From the IMG/VR virus record IMGVR_UViG_3300036770_002724, positions 1 through 64,000 of that record: a stretch of DNA of 64,000 nt; one strand, 5' to 3'. How positions within the stretch are numbered: the first letter of the stretch is position 1; each line of letters opens with the position of its first letter. Under the pieces are notes generated by a model. The model had not been told where the DNA came from. It made no database searches and worked only from the letters and a program-made list of their open reading frames with translations. The translations under genes were made by a program, and so were the position numbers. Shown piece after piece: positions 1 through 10,443 of the stretch. The stretch is from a virus.

Positions 1-1389
<1,389 letters not shown>

Positions 1390-1390
1390 C

Positions 1391-1669
1391 ATGCTCCGTT
1401 ACGACGCTTCGAGCGCAGCGGATGCTGCTCGACAAACGCGAGAATGGATCCTTCCGGTTGTCCCTCGTCGTGCCGACATCCCTTCTCTCACCACGGAACA
1501 ACTCGACGTGTTCGAGGTGGCGGTACGAGACGAGCTTGAAGCTCATCGAGAGTTAGGTCCCGTCGTGATTGAAATGTCACATGATCGTCGAGTCCGACGA
1601 GCCGCTCAGATTGCGGGTATCGAACTTGACTACCGTTGGCCAGACGTCATTTTCATCACGTTTCCGTAA
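1391..1669 (+). CDS. Small hypothetical protein (92 aa)
   Basis: Starts at an ATG 9 bases after a strong GGAGG ribosome site that sits inside the end of the upstream fibre gene, so the two are probably co-translated. The product is charged and mostly helical in its first two thirds, then has a hydrophobic strand-like end (DVIFITFP). I recognise no family. Its place directly after a fibre gene would fit a fibre chaperone or small virion protein, but this rests on position only. Confidence 0.6.
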   Translation: MLRYDASSAADAARQTREWILPVVPRRADIPSLTTEQLDVFEVAVRDELEAHRELGPVVIEMSHDRRVRRAAQIAGIELDYRWPDVIFITFP

Positions 1670-1759
1670 GAGGGGCGGGCTTCGCGCCGGGCTAGTTTCG
1701 ACCATACTTGAAGGTGGTCCGACCGATTGGCGTTCCCCGGAGCGCGGTATTCTCAACTC

Positions 1760-2032
1760 GTGAACAACGACGAATCCGACTTCGTTCTGCCTCCCCCTCC
1801 AGGGAACCACAACATCGGGAAGTCGGAGCCGACTCCGACCGACCCTCAGTCGAGCCCCTACCGGAAGCCGGGGGAGACTCCGGTCTGGATCACCTGTCGA
1901 GCAACCCAGGAGTGTCCGGGTCGCCACGCCGTTCAGATGGGGGCCGGAGAGATCGCTCTCGACAACGGGGGTGGTAACTGGATCCGCTACCGCTGCCTGA
2001 CCTGCGGGGGTGGATTCCACATCCGTCTCTGA
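1760..2032 (+). CDS. Small zinc-ribbon-like protein (90 aa)
   Basis: The product has a proline-rich N-terminal third and then four cysteines in two pairs: C46 and C52, and C79-x2-C82 within RYRCLTCGGGFHI. This is the layout of a small zinc-binding ribbon. I chose the GTG at 1760 because it precedes the conserved-looking part. An in-frame TTG at 1727 would add 11 residues; neither has a clear Shine-Dalgarno sequence. A TATTCT box lies just upstream of the GTG, as at several other starts here. The function is unknown. Confidence 0.55.
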   Translation: MNNDESDFVLPPPPGNHNIGKSEPTPTDPQSSPYRKPGETPVWITCRATQECPGRHAVQMGAGEIALDNGGGNWIRYRCLTCGGGFHIRL

Positions 2033-2034
2033 GG

Positions 2035-2051
2035 CTAGTTTCGAGTATAGA
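2035..2051 (+). promoter_or_regulatory. Candidate promoter box TAGTTTCGAGTATAGA
   Basis: A TTTCGAGTATAGA element lies immediately before the delta-prime-like gene. Close relatives occur before other genes: CGTATAGA at 2761, TTTTCGAGTATAGA ending at 8980, TTTTGAGTATTC ending at 13266, and TTGAGTATTC ending at 38723. The TATAGA/TATTCT core resembles a -10 element, and here it sits only 6-15 bases before the start codon. This could mean nearly leaderless mRNAs, or the AGAGG part may simply serve as a ribosome site. Confidence 0.35.
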
Positions 2052-2056
2052 GGGCC

Positions 2057-2710
2057 GTGGCCTCCTGCCTTATCTATCACGGACCCGGAGCCCGAAGTGC
2101 GGCGCTTCGGGAAGCCTCTCGCCTTGGACGCCTCCTGGCTCCTCCCTTTGGAGATAAGGGGCTGGATGTCGAAAGCGCCCGTCAGGTCGTTCACCTGTTG
2201 AGCTTCGTCCCTGTCGGTGACGCCAAGGGGGTCGTGATCGTCGGCCCGATGGACTCTTCTTACACGGCTTCCGAGAAGGCACGGGACGTCCTCCTCAAAC
2301 GAATCGAGGAGTTCCCTTCGAGGGTCCAGCCGATCCTTTGGGCTCACGATCTCGGGGACGTTCAGGGGACCCTCAAGTCGCGGTGTATCGAGCGGTGGGC
2401 TCCAGGGAAGCCAGACAAGGAAGAGGACGACGACGTTCTGTCCGCTGCCCTTGGGCTCGTCGAGGCGACTTTGGCTAAAGAGGCTTGGAGAGTCCCTTCA
2501 CTGGTGACTGATGCCCTCAAGACCAAGCCCGTCAAAGGGGGCGAGAAGAAAGAGCGACGGGAGTCCGCTCTCCTTCACGCCGCTATCGACTTTCTCGCAG
2601 AGTCTGATCATCCGGATCGTTTCATTCTCTGGGAGTCTCTACGGGAGGCTTCCCGCTATGCGAATCCGACTCCCAATGAGGTCGCTGTGGCTTTCCTGCG
2701 AGTTCTTTGA
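2057..2710 (+). CDS. holB: DNA polymerase III delta-prime-like clamp loader subunit
   Basis: The 217-residue product begins with CLIYHGPGARSAA, a P-loop-like segment lacking the GK[ST] needed for ATP binding, as is normal for delta prime. Around residues 60-120 it has VVIVGP, then SEKARDVLLKRIEEFP and GTLKSRC. These match the helix-LLK-xLEE-P and the strand-SRC elements of the HolB/DnaX fold. It starts at a GTG just after a TATAGAGGG element and overlaps the next, delta-like gene region. In bacteria delta prime joins delta and gamma/tau in the clamp loader that opens the beta ring at primer ends. The protein is shorter than bacterial HolB (about 330 aa), and the C-terminal collar domain is small. 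Confidence 0.65.
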   Translation: MASCLIYHGPGARSAALREASRLGRLLAPPFGDKGLDVESARQVVHLLSFVPVGDAKGVVIVGPMDSSYTASEKARDVLLKRIEEFPSRVQPILWAHDLGDVQGTLKSRCIERWAPGKPDKEEDDDVLSAALGLVEATLAKEAWRVPSLVTDALKTKPVKGGEKKERRESALLHAAIDFLAESDHPDRFILWESLREASRYANPTPNEVAVAFLRVL

Positions 2711-2775
2711 CCTCCAAGGCTAGGGGTGCGTCGGTAGCCCTTCAGAGGGGCTCCTGTGCGCGTATAGAGGGCGGG

Positions 2776-3759
2776 ATGGCGAAGCGTGAACCTGGCGTAC
2801 TCATCGTGACGGGCGATGAGGAGTTCCTCTGTCGGCGGACGGTCCAAGACATTGTCTCGACCAAGGGGGCAGAGGGGTGGAAGATCGAACGCGCAGATGG
2901 CGCGGTTGCAGGTCAGCTAGATGCCGTCCTGGACGGCAGCGGTTTCGTCCTGCTTTCGTCGGCGCCGCGTGTGTTGGTGGTCGTCGAGAACCCTGATAAG
3001 ATAGACCCCCAGACCTACAAGGATCATCTCGCGGATCCTGGCTTGACCACTCTGCTTCTTCACTATGACGGGATCCCGGCGGCGACTTCACGTTTTGGGA
3101 AGTTCGTCGCGGAGCAGAAGGCCATCCACAAGGAGTGCAAGGCTCCGAAGCGGTGGGAGGCGGAGGCTTTTGCCTCTGACTTCGTGGTCAAGGAAGCGAA
3201 ACGTCAGGGTCTTTCCCTTGAGCCCGCTTTGGCTGGAGCGGTGGTTGAGCGGGCTGGTTCAGACCTTGGCGTTCTTTCTTTTGAGGTCTTGAAGTTCAAG
3301 ATGCTTGCCCAAGCCACGGGAGTCACGGATGTCACCCCCGACTTGGTAGGTCAGAGCCTGGCCCAGCTTACGGAGGCGGAGGTGCAGCCTGTGGTCGAGG
3401 CTGTGTCCCAGCGCAACGTCCGACGTCTCTGTCAGGTGCTTGACCGTCTGTACAGGACTAGCAAGTCCGACTCGACGGTGATGGTGTGCCGTGTCTTGGG
3501 GAGCGCCGTGATGCAGTGGATTAGCATCGTCGATTTGAGGACGAAGGGGAAGTCGCCGGATGAGTCTGCCGCTCTCCTTGGGGTCCATCCTTGGGTCTAT
3601 AAGAACAAACTGCTTCCTCAAGCAAGTGGGTGGAACCTTCGAGAATTGACGGGCTTGCTCCAAGCTCTTGCTTGTTCCGAACGTGCTGTTTTTTCAGGGG
3701 CCGTACATCCCTGGCAAGGGCTGGTAGGGCGCCTCGTGAGCTTGTGTCAGACACGTTAG
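2776..3759 (+). CDS. holA: DNA polymerase III delta-like clamp loader subunit
   Basis: A 327-residue protein with the pattern of HolA: an early VTGDEEFLCRRTVQ segment equivalent to the GxDxxL start of delta, a strand PRVLVVV, then TTLLLHYDG, a middle helical domain (residues ~140-220) and a C-terminal all-helical collar with WISIVDL and a Y-K-x-K-L segment. The ATG at 2776 is preferred because it follows a TATAGAGGGCGGG element; the frame is open further upstream, without another good ribosome site. Delta is the wrench that binds and opens the sliding clamp. It lies directly after the delta-prime-like gene, which supports both calls. Confidence 0.75.
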   Translation: MAKREPGVLIVTGDEEFLCRRTVQDIVSTKGAEGWKIERADGAVAGQLDAVLDGSGFVLLSSAPRVLVVVENPDKIDPQTYKDHLADPGLTTLLLHYDGIPAATSRFGKFVAEQKAIHKECKAPKRWEAEAFASDFVVKEAKRQGLSLEPALAGAVVERAGSDLGVLSFEVLKFKMLAQATGVTDVTPDLVGQSLAQLTEAEVQPVVEAVSQRNVRRLCQVLDRLYRTSKSDSTVMVCRVLGSAVMQWISIVDLRTKGKSPDESAALLGVHPWVYKNKLLPQASGWNLRELTGLLQALACSERAVFSGAVHPWQGLVGRLVSLCQTR

Positions 3760-3952
3760 TGTTTGCCGCAACTGCCCGAAAAACGGCTGGTTTGCTGCTT
3801 TAGCTATTCCTTCAATACCTGGGTCTCTTTGCCTCTTGTGAGGGCGGCTCTCTGCCGTCTTTCTCTATCAGGGGTAACGTCGGGCGGACGCGCAGGGGGC
3901 GTCGGATGTGGATTGGATTCCACGGCCAACCTGTGCTTGAGGGCTAGAAACC
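3760..3952 (+). other. Non-coding leader before the ribonucleotide reductase gene
   Basis: About 190 bases with no convincing gene. It holds short hairpins (CGGC-tctct-GCCG near 3846-3860, followed by a TTTCTCT run that may be a weak terminator) and T-rich stretches with CTATTCC and CTCTATC. I looked for the B12-box and core of a cobalamin riboswitch because the next gene needs B12, and did not find them. Confidence 0.4.
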
Positions 3953-6016
3953 ATGATCTTCAACCAAGCTCCTGCCGAACGCAAGGTTCGTCAGTTTACG
4001 CTCTCTGCGGATTTTCTTGCGGACTTTCAGGGCAAGCAGCCTGAGTTCGGTCCCGTAGGATACTTCACCTACAAGCGTACCTATGCGCGGACTAAGTCTG
4101 ACGGGACGACTGAGGAGTTCTGGGAGACTCTGAAGCGGGTCGTCGAGGGGACTTTCAACATCCAGAAGATCCACTGCCGGGCGATGAGCCTTCCTTGGGA
4201 CGAGCCCAAGGCCCAGAAGTCGGCGCAGGACATGTTTCGCCGGATGTGGGACTTCAAGTTCCTTCCGCCCGGTCGGGGCCTCTGGATCATGGGCACCGAT
4301 CTCGTCTACGAAAAGGGTGGCGCACCCCTGAACAACTGTTCCTTCGTCTCTACGGCAGACATCGACACGGATTTCGCGGACCCCTTTTGCTTTCTCATGG
4401 ATATGTCGATGCTCGGGGTCGGGGTCGGCGGTGATACCCGGGGTGCAGGCAAGGCGAAGGTTCAGGTTCCTCGGCTGACTGATGAGCCCTTCGTGGTCGA
4501 GGATAGCCGCGAGGGTTGGGTCGAACTCGTCCGCACGCTCCTCAAGTCGTTTTCGGGCAAGGGTGCGTATCCGACCCGCATTGACTACACGAAGGTTCGT
4601 CCGAGAGGAACGCCGCTCAAGGGGTTCGGCGGAACCGCCTCGGGTGCCCAGCCTCTCGTGAAGCTCGTGGAGAACTTGACTCGGTTGCTCATGCCGAAGG
4701 GGGTCGAGACGACTTTTCATGTGGACGTGGATGCTTCGGATCGAATCCTGAGCGAAACGGTTGCGGTGAGCGGTTCGGGCGAGCCCTATCGCATCACCTC
4801 GACGCACATCGTCGACCTGTTCAATTTCATCGGGTGTTGCGTCGTCGCGGGAGGGATCCGGCGAACCGCAGAGATCATGTTCGGGGAGCCCGACGATGTC
4901 GAGTTCATCCGGCTCAAGCAGGATCAAGAAGCCCTCATGGACCGCCGATGGGCCAGCAACAACTCGATCTTCGCTAAGGTCGGGATGGACTACTCGGAGG
5001 TCGCGGACTCCATCGCGATCAACGGGGAGCCGGGTCTTCTTTGGATGGAGAACGCTCGCGCCTACTCGCGGATGAACGGCCCGCCGGACGAGAAGGACCG
5101 TCGTGCGATGGGCGGGAATCCGTGCTTGGAGCAGACCCTTCACAACCGGGAGCTTTGCACCCTCGTAGAGACGTTCCCTTACAAGCACGATTCCTACGAG
5201 GATTACCAAGCGACGCTGAAGATGGCGTACCTGTACGCCAAGACGGTCACTTTGGTCCCGACGCACGATCATCGGACGAACGCGGTCATGGCGCGGAACC
5301 GGCGTATCGGATGTTCGATGTCGGGCATCACGCAGGCGATTGCGAAGCTCGGGCGGCGAAACTTCTTGAACTGGTGCGACAAGGGCTACGATTACGTTCA
5401 GTCCGTTGACCGGACCTATTCCGACTGGCTCGGCATCCCTCTCAGCATCAAGACCACGAGCGTAAAGCCCAGCGGGACCATCTCGCTTCTGGTCGGAGCT
5501 TCCCCTGGTATTCACTACCCCCACTCTGAGTACTACATTCGGAACATCCGGGTCTCAAACACCTCAGAGCTAAAGAAGGTCGCGGAGGACGCCGGTTATC
5601 CGGTCGAGCCGGACGTGTATGCGGCGGACACCTCGGTCGTCTCGTTCCCGATCCACGAGAGGCACTTCCTGAAGGGGAAGAACCAGGTCAGCATCTGGGA
5701 GCAGTTCGCTAACGCAGCGGACCTCCAGCGTCACTGGGCGGACAATCAGGTGTCGATCACCATCACCTTCAAGCCGGAGGAGAAGGCGGACATCAAGACC
5801 TGTCTGGAGACGTATGAGGACCAACTCAAGGGCGTGTCCCTTCTCCCGCTGATGGATCACGCTTACCAGCAGGCCCCGTACATCGAGATCACCAAGGAGC
5901 GGTTTGAGGAGCTATCGGCCAAGATCCAGCCGATGCGCCTCGGAGGTAACACCCACGAGGAAGAGGACGCCTTCTGTACCAACGACTCCTGCACGATCCG
6001 GCGCCCTGACGCTTGA
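3953..6016 (+). CDS. nrdJ: Adenosylcobalamin-dependent (class II) ribonucleoside-triphosphate reductase, monomeric type
   Basis: This 687-residue enzyme makes deoxyribonucleotides for phage replication. The catalytic pattern is complete: C129 in NNCSFVS, the C391-x-E393 pair in NPCLEQ, and C402 in ELC. Spacing equals the C408-E410-C419 set of the Lactobacillus leichmannii enzyme. A C-terminal pair C675/C680 in FCTNDSC matches the shuttle cysteines of that family (also five residues apart). Length and the closing CxxxxC identify the monomeric, thyX/NrdAB-unrelated B12 type. It starts at an ATG after a leader of about 190 bases. The host, or its environment, must supply cobalamin. No NrdEF or NrdD homologue is seen nearby. 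Confidence 0.93.
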   Translation: MIFNQAPAERKVRQFTLSADFLADFQGKQPEFGPVGYFTYKRTYARTKSDGTTEEFWETLKRVVEGTFNIQKIHCRAMSLPWDEPKAQKSAQDMFRRMWDFKFLPPGRGLWIMGTDLVYEKGGAPLNNCSFVSTADIDTDFADPFCFLMDMSMLGVGVGGDTRGAGKAKVQVPRLTDEPFVVEDSREGWVELVRTLLKSFSGKGAYPTRIDYTKVRPRGTPLKGFGGTASGAQPLVKLVENLTRLLMPKGVETTFHVDVDASDRILSETVAVSGSGEPYRITSTHIVDLFNFIGCCVVAGGIRRTAEIMFGEPDDVEFIRLKQDQEALMDRRWASNNSIFAKVGMDYSEVADSIAINGEPGLLWMENARAYSRMNGPPDEKDRRAMGGNPCLEQTLHNRELCTLVETFPYKHDSYEDYQATLKMAYLYAKTVTLVPTHDHRTNAVMARNRRIGCSMSGITQAIAKLGRRNFLNWCDKGYDYVQSVDRTYSDWLGIPLSIKTTSVKPSGTISLLVGASPGIHYPHSEYYIRNIRVSNTSELKKVAEDAGYPVEPDVYAADTSVVSFPIHERHFLKGKNQVSIWEQFANAADLQRHWADNQVSITITFKPEEKADIKTCLETYEDQLKGVSLLPLMDHAYQQAPYIEITKERFEELSAKIQPMRLGGNTHEEEDAFCTNDSCTIRRPDA

Positions 6017-6030
6017 CATAGCTATCCAAA

Positions 6031-6067
6031 CATCGGCCCTCTCGGGTATCTACAGAGAGGGCCGATG
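6031..6067 (+). promoter_or_regulatory. Perfect hairpin covering the ribosome site and start codon of the next gene
   Basis: CATCGGCCCTCTC (6031-6043) and GAGAGGGCCGATG (6055-6067) are perfect 13-base complements with an 11-base loop. The right arm contains the Shine-Dalgarno-like GAGAGG and the ATG at 6065. In RNA the start site of the next gene would be closed, so this is a candidate translational switch. It lacks a U-run, so it is not an obvious rho-independent terminator. Confidence 0.6.
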
Positions 6068-6598
6068 AAATTCCGCGCGATTCTCCTCGAAGGTCTTTTC
6101 TTTCAGTCTCTTGAAGGGGATCTCTCTGTTCGCACTGAGGCAGGCGAGGTTCTCTCGGTGGGGGACCGTCTTCGTCTTTTTGTCGGGGAGTCCGTCCAGC
6201 TAGCCTATCACCATCTGCCCTCGGCAGGTCTTGATCCCGAAGCCTGGGGGTGGGGCTCCTGTCTATGGAAGCCTGCGGAGTGTCCTGCCGGACACCATCT
6301 CGACCCTAAGCAGTTGTTCAATGCTTCGGCGCAGGGTCTTCTCCAAGAGGATCCCTGGCGCTTACACCAGTTCGATGGTTCCACCCTCACTCTTGATTTC
6401 TCGGTGATGCCTGGTCACTACGGGCGTCTCGCAGCGGCGATGATTCCGGATGTCGAGAAGATGCGCGAGGAACTGGAAAAGCTCTCAGGGCTCTCCAGTC
6501 TGCCCGAGGTGTCTTCCCTTGCGGGTCAGGTAGGGGATCTCAAGCTAGTCCTGGAGCGATTGCGGGCCAGGGCATCGAAGTCGGAGTCCGAGGAATGA
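6065..6598 (+). CDS. Hypothetical protein (177 aa)
   Basis: The product is not a family I can name. The centre has a striking WGWGSCLWKPAECPAGHH segment with two cysteines and paired histidines, followed by a strand-rich part with FDGS and PGHYGRLA, and then a charged helical C-terminus. The ATG sits inside the right arm of a perfect hairpin, so translation may be regulated. The last codons overlap the start of the RecD-like helicase (ATGA), suggesting coupled translation and a role in DNA metabolism by association. Confidence 0.7.
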   Translation: MKFRAILLEGLFFQSLEGDLSVRTEAGEVLSVGDRLRLFVGESVQLAYHHLPSAGLDPEAWGWGSCLWKPAECPAGHHLDPKQLFNASAQGLLQEDPWRLHQFDGSTLTLDFSVMPGHYGRLAAAMIPDVEKMREELEKLSGLSSLPEVSSLAGQVGDLKLVLERLRARASKSESEE

Positions 6599-8955
6599 CT
6601 TACTTTTCTGGACGTGTTCACACCGTCGTCTACGAGAACCCCTCTCAGGCGTTCTACATCCTGAAGCTCGTCCTCGACCCTGAAGAAGAAACCCGTCCTT
6701 CGTCTCTCTTTCACGGGTCGCCCGATGCAAAGTTCGTCACGGTCAAGGGGTCTATTCCGGGCCTCTCGGTCAATGTGGGGACGTGGTTTGGTTTTGAGGC
6801 GGAGTGGCAGGAGCACAAGGAGTGGGGTCCACAGCTTTCCATTCGCAAGGCTCCCGTGTTCAAGGGGGGCTGGAGCCCGGACACAGCGATCAAGGTACTC
6901 GTCGCCAATGGTGTCAGCGAGATGTTGTGTCTGCATCTTCGTGCCCATTTCAAGGACGATTTCCTCCAAGCGATGTCCTCGGTCGAGCGTCTGCTGGAAG
7001 TCCCCGGGGTGGACAAGTTCGCAGCCCAGCACCTAGTGCAGCGGTGGAACTCGGCTCAGGCGTATTTTCGCACCTTGGGGTTCTTGAACGACCTCGGTTT
7101 GCCTCCAGGTGTCATTCGTCAGGTTTGGCAGACGTTCAAGGACGACGCTGAGACTGTCTTGAGTGAAAACCCTTGGGCTCTGGTTCAGATAGAGGGCATC
7201 ACATTTCCCCAAGTCGATGAAGTTGCGACCCGTCTTGGGCTAGATCCCCTAGCCCCGAATCGTGTCCGTGGGGCCGTCCTCTACTGCTGCAAGAACAACC
7301 GTTCGTTCGGTCATCTTTACCTCACGACCGATCAAGTCGTCTCTGGTGTTTCGGGCCTCCTGTCGGAGTCCAACTCCCAGACCGTCGCATCGTCCCTGGC
7401 AGGTCTCCACAAGGATGGCTTGCTCGTCATCGACAAGGAAGCCCGTCCCGGCACGCTCGCCGTGTACGAGCCTTGGTTTCACTCCATCGAAAAGGATTCC
7501 GCTGCCCTTCTCAGGGCAAGGCAGCACACCGCATCGTCTCTCACCCAAGAGGCAGATTGGTATCTGAAGCGCCTCTCCGTTATGGGGGCTGGCTCCAGGG
7601 CTGCTGCCGAGACGGGAGACCTACTGGCGACCGCCGTTGCTGCCGTAGAGGACTGGTCTTCGGGGGAGCGGCTGAAGCTCTCCGATGCCCAGAAGGGTGG
7701 AGTGGTCAACGCTCTCCTGGAACCCGTGTCTATCCTGACCGGCTTGCCGGGCACCGGCAAGACCACCAGCCTGAAAGCTGTCGTCCGCATCCTCAAGGAT
7801 TGTGAGATACCCTTTCTTCTATGCGCCCCCACGGGTATCGCGGCAAAGAACTTGGGTGCGCGGACCCATGCGCGGTCCTCCACGATCCACAGAGCTTTCT
7901 CAGCGAAGCTCCACAAAGAGGATTCCCGGGAGGCAGGCTACACAGGGATCGTGGGCGAACTCGATACCAAGTCGGGGACAGGGGAGGAAGAGGTCTGGGG
8001 CTTTCACGAAGGCAACCCTTATCCGGCTGATGTGGTCATCGTGGATGAGGCTTCGATGATCGACCAGCACCTTCTTTACCGGGTGATGTCCTGCACATCC
8101 TCTCGGTGTCGTGTCGTGTTCGTGGGGGACGCAGCGCAGCTTCCATCTGTCGGTCCAGGGAACGTCTTGCGGGACTTGATCACCTCCAAGCAGTTCCCTA
8201 CCACGAGCCTCGTGGAGATTTACCGTCAGAAGGACAAAGAGACTGATGGCGCTCGGGAGATCAGCGGGATCGTGAAGGCTGCACACTCGATCATTCGAGG
8301 CGAGGTTCCTGATGACCTGAACGATGACTTCCGACTGGTCGAGATCGACTCCGAGGATGACGGGTTGAAGGTCATCCTCCGCTTGGCCGAGAAGCTCTAC
8401 GAGAAGCGAGAGAACTTCCAGATTCTCAGTCCTCGTCATGCGGGAACCTTGGGCGTGACCAATCTCAACTCGCGATTGCGGGAGCTTTTGAACCCGAAGA
8501 GCCCAGGGCTCCAGGAGATCAAGCTCGACCAGGACACCATCCGAGAGGATGACCGGATCATGGTCATCCGGAATGACTACAAGAAAGACATCTTCAATGG
8601 GGACGTAGGCAAGATCGTTCGCGTGGATCGCAAGTCCAAAGAGGTCGAGATCAAGATATTCGGGGAGACCCCTCTAGTCGTGCGTATCCCCTTCGCGAAG
8701 TTCTCCAAGACCATCCGTCTCGCCTATGCCTGTACCGTCCACAAGGCGCAGGGCTTGGAGTATGACCACATCATCATGCCCCTCGTGGATTCGTTTCGGC
8801 ACCAGCTACAGCGGAATCTGCTGTACACGGGGGTCACCAGAGCGAAGAAACGGGTGTTCCTGATCGGCACCCGGTCGGCTCTTTCCAAAGCTGTTCGCAA
8901 CGACCGTGAGGACCTGCGGAACACGCTTTTCGTGGATCGGTTGCTTGCGGACTAG
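6595..8955 (+). CDS. RecD-like superfamily 1 DNA helicase
   Basis: A 786-residue protein with the helicase motifs in order: Walker A GLPGTGKTTS with K389, motif Ia CAPTGIAAK, Walker B VIVDEAS (D484, E485), motif III GDAAQLPSVGPG, and C-terminal motifs VHKAQGLEYD and YTGVTRAKK. The long N-terminal region (about 340 residues) with helix-hairpin-helix-like segments resembles RecD2 proteins, which act alone without RecBC. It would unwind 5'-to-3' during replication or repair. The start overlaps the previous stop. No RecB or RecC is seen in the window. Confidence 0.9.
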   Translation: MTYFSGRVHTVVYENPSQAFYILKLVLDPEEETRPSSLFHGSPDAKFVTVKGSIPGLSVNVGTWFGFEAEWQEHKEWGPQLSIRKAPVFKGGWSPDTAIKVLVANGVSEMLCLHLRAHFKDDFLQAMSSVERLLEVPGVDKFAAQHLVQRWNSAQAYFRTLGFLNDLGLPPGVIRQVWQTFKDDAETVLSENPWALVQIEGITFPQVDEVATRLGLDPLAPNRVRGAVLYCCKNNRSFGHLYLTTDQVVSGVSGLLSESNSQTVASSLAGLHKDGLLVIDKEARPGTLAVYEPWFHSIEKDSAALLRARQHTASSLTQEADWYLKRLSVMGAGSRAAAETGDLLATAVAAVEDWSSGERLKLSDAQKGGVVNALLEPVSILTGLPGTGKTTSLKAVVRILKDCEIPFLLCAPTGIAAKNLGARTHARSSTIHRAFSAKLHKEDSREAGYTGIVGELDTKSGTGEEEVWGFHEGNPYPADVVIVDEASMIDQHLLYRVMSCTSSRCRVVFVGDAAQLPSVGPGNVLRDLITSKQFPTTSLVEIYRQKDKETDGAREISGIVKAAHSIIRGEVPDDLNDDFRLVEIDSEDDGLKVILRLAEKLYEKRENFQILSPRHAGTLGVTNLNSRLRELLNPKSPGLQEIKLDQDTIREDDRIMVIRNDYKKDIFNGDVGKIVRVDRKSKEVEIKIFGETPLVVRIPFAKFSKTIRLAYACTVHKAQGLEYDHIIMPLVDSFRHQLQRNLLYTGVTRAKKRVFLIGTRSALSKAVRNDREDLRNTLFVDRLLAD

Positions 8956-8964
8956 ATCGGCCTT

Positions 8965-9014
8965 GGTTTTCGAGTATAGACCTCATCCCTTCGTGCCTTC
9001 CGAGGCGTGAGGTC
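8965..9014 (+). promoter_or_regulatory. GAGTATAGA box and hairpin before the 9022 gene
   Basis: TTTTCGAGTATAGA ends at 8980. It is overlapped by an inverted repeat, GACCTCA (8979-8985) with TGAGGTC (9008-9014), enclosing a smaller GCCT-tccg-AGGC hairpin. The right arm contains the likely ribosome site GAGGT for the ATG at 9022. The layout suggests a promoter followed at once by a hairpin that may mask the ribosome site. Confidence 0.45.
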
Positions 9015-9021
9015 AATACAC

Positions 9022-9480
9022 ATGAACAAGACCGCAAGCAATCGCACCCCCATCCTGACTCCCGAGGACAAGGCTCTCATCAAGTCCCTGAGCAAGCGGA
9101 TCAAGGTCACGAAGACCGTCTGTACCCGTTCGGTGAAGGGTAAGCACGGTGACACCTACGTTGGCTTCGCCGCCGCTTGGGACACCATTCAGGAAGACGG
9201 GGGCCACAACCTCGTCCATGCCGGGGAGAGCGAGGAATCGCCCAACGTCCCTGGTATGAGCCTCAAGGAGTCGCGGCTGACGGGCCTGATCTTGGGTATG
9301 CAGGCTGATCTGGCGGCGCACGATCATGCGATGGCGGGCGGTAACATCACGCCCGAGCAGCGTGAGGTCGCCATCAAGAGCATCAAGCACAACTACGCTT
9401 TGCTCATGGCGGACATCCTTCGCGCAGACGGTAACGGGACGGGCACGGAGTTGGGTTCCGCCGCCAACGGGGGGAAGTGA
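9022..9480 (+). CDS. Hypothetical protein in the replication module (152 aa)
   Basis: The ATG at 9022 follows GAGGT by eight bases; an in-frame GTG at 9007 is less likely. The product is soluble, with a central AAWDTIQEDGG segment and a helical C-terminal half containing LILGMQADLAAHDHAMAGG. I recognise no named family. It is separated by three bases from the next gene and lies between a helicase and a probable ssDNA-binding protein, so a replication role is plausible but unproven. Confidence 0.7.
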   Translation: MNKTASNRTPILTPEDKALIKSLSKRIKVTKTVCTRSVKGKHGDTYVGFAAAWDTIQEDGGHNLVHAGESEESPNVPGMSLKESRLTGLILGMQADLAAHDHAMAGGNITPEQREVAIKSIKHNYALLMADILRADGNGTGTELGSAANGGK

Positions 9481-9483
9481 CCG

Positions 9484-10443
9484 ATGTCAAATCTTGCCAG
9501 TCAAGCGATGGAACTAGACCCGCTTTTGGTGGAGCGGGTCTATGAGGAGTTGAGTCATCTCCACGTCTCCCTGGACGCAGACCCCCTCATCTACGGACCC
9601 AAACGCTTGAATGGGAAGGTGTCTTTGATCCGCGATATGCTTTCGCGGTGCGAGGCGTTGTTTCTTCAAGTCTCTCAGGACCGTCACCGTTTTCAGCGGG
9701 CGCATCGAATCCTCTCGACCGCTATCGACCTCGCCAAGAAACGGCTCTACGACAAAGACCCCGAGGTCAGAGCAGGCAGGTCGGTTTCAGATCGCGAAGC
9801 CATCGCTACCGGGAAACTGGCTTCTGAGGTCATGGAGGCGAATCGTCTTGATCTTGCGGTCCAAGACCTCGACGCCCTGCTTGTGGTCATCCGAGCGAAG
9901 CGGAATGACCTGCGAGACACGGAGGGTCGCCTTCGTGACCAGATGCGTCTCTGCTCTGAGGAGATCGGTCTAGGCGGGCGCTGGGGCTCCCAGCTTCCGG
10001 ACGCCCCTGAGATCGTCCCAGGCCAAGGCAGGGCGACAGGTGCGGACATCAAGGCTGTGTCTGATCTCCTTGCCTCCATTGACGCCGAAACGCATCTCCC
10101 GCCCATTTTGGAAGAAACTACTGAGGAAGAGGAGGTCGAGGAAGAGGAGGAGGAGGAGGACGCTCCGGTTCAACAGCCGGTGCCGGAAGTACGTCCGTCC
10201 TTGGGGCGGGCTATTGAGCGTAAGCTCGCGGAGGCGTCTACCCCGGAGCCTACTGAGGAGGACACCCCCACCTTCGAGCATGATGCTGCAAAGGCTTCCA
10301 CGCTGTTCGGGTCAGGGTCGGGATCTTCCGACATGGCGGACGCCTTCTTGGACAATCTCACGAGCGTGAAAGATCGGGCTGGCAAGCCCCGTATTGAACC
10401 GTTAGCAGAGGATGTGCTGGAGAGCCTGTTCGATTCTTTTTGA
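9484..10443 (+). CDS. Hypothetical helical protein with acidic linker (319 aa)
   Basis: The first ~180 residues are predicted almost entirely helical (recurring heptad-like leucines). A linker with a run of about 20 acidic residues follows near positions 210-230, and the protein ends with a conserved-looking LEDVLESLFDSF-type acidic-hydrophobic tail (here AEDVLESLFDSF). Such tails can be partner-binding peptides in replication proteins. No family is recognised. It is followed by a gap of about 95 bases and then the SSB-like gene. Confidence 0.7.
   Translation: MSNLASQAMELDPLLVERVYEELSHLHVSLDADPLIYGPKRLNGKVSLIRDMLSRCEALFLQVSQDRHRFQRAHRILSTAIDLAKKRLYDKDPEVRAGRSVSDREAIATGKLASEVMEANRLDLAVQDLDALLVVIRAKRNDLRDTEGRLRDQMRLCSEEIGLGGRWGSQLPDAPEIVPGQGRATGADIKAVSDLLASIDAETHLPPILEETTEEEEVEEEEEEEDAPVQQPVPEVRPSLGRAIERKLAEASTPEPTEEDTPTFEHDAAKASTLFGSGSGSSDMADAFLDNLTSVKDRAGKPRIEPLAEDVLESLFDSF

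Noticed and set aside
1577-2347. Antisense frame of 256 codons across 1391-2347
   Set aside because: The sense strand has small genes with ribosome sites and zinc-ribbon and HolB-like motifs. No other minus-strand gene exists in the window.
3760-3952. Cobalamin riboswitch before the B12-dependent reductase
   Set aside because: Neither the B12 box nor the conserved core elements could be found; only small hairpins are present.
3944-5524. Long antisense open frame (about 526 codons) opposite the ribonucleotide reductase
   Set aside because: The sense strand has a complete, motif-perfect enzyme. The antisense frame is explained by GC-rich codon bias and has no recognisable domain.
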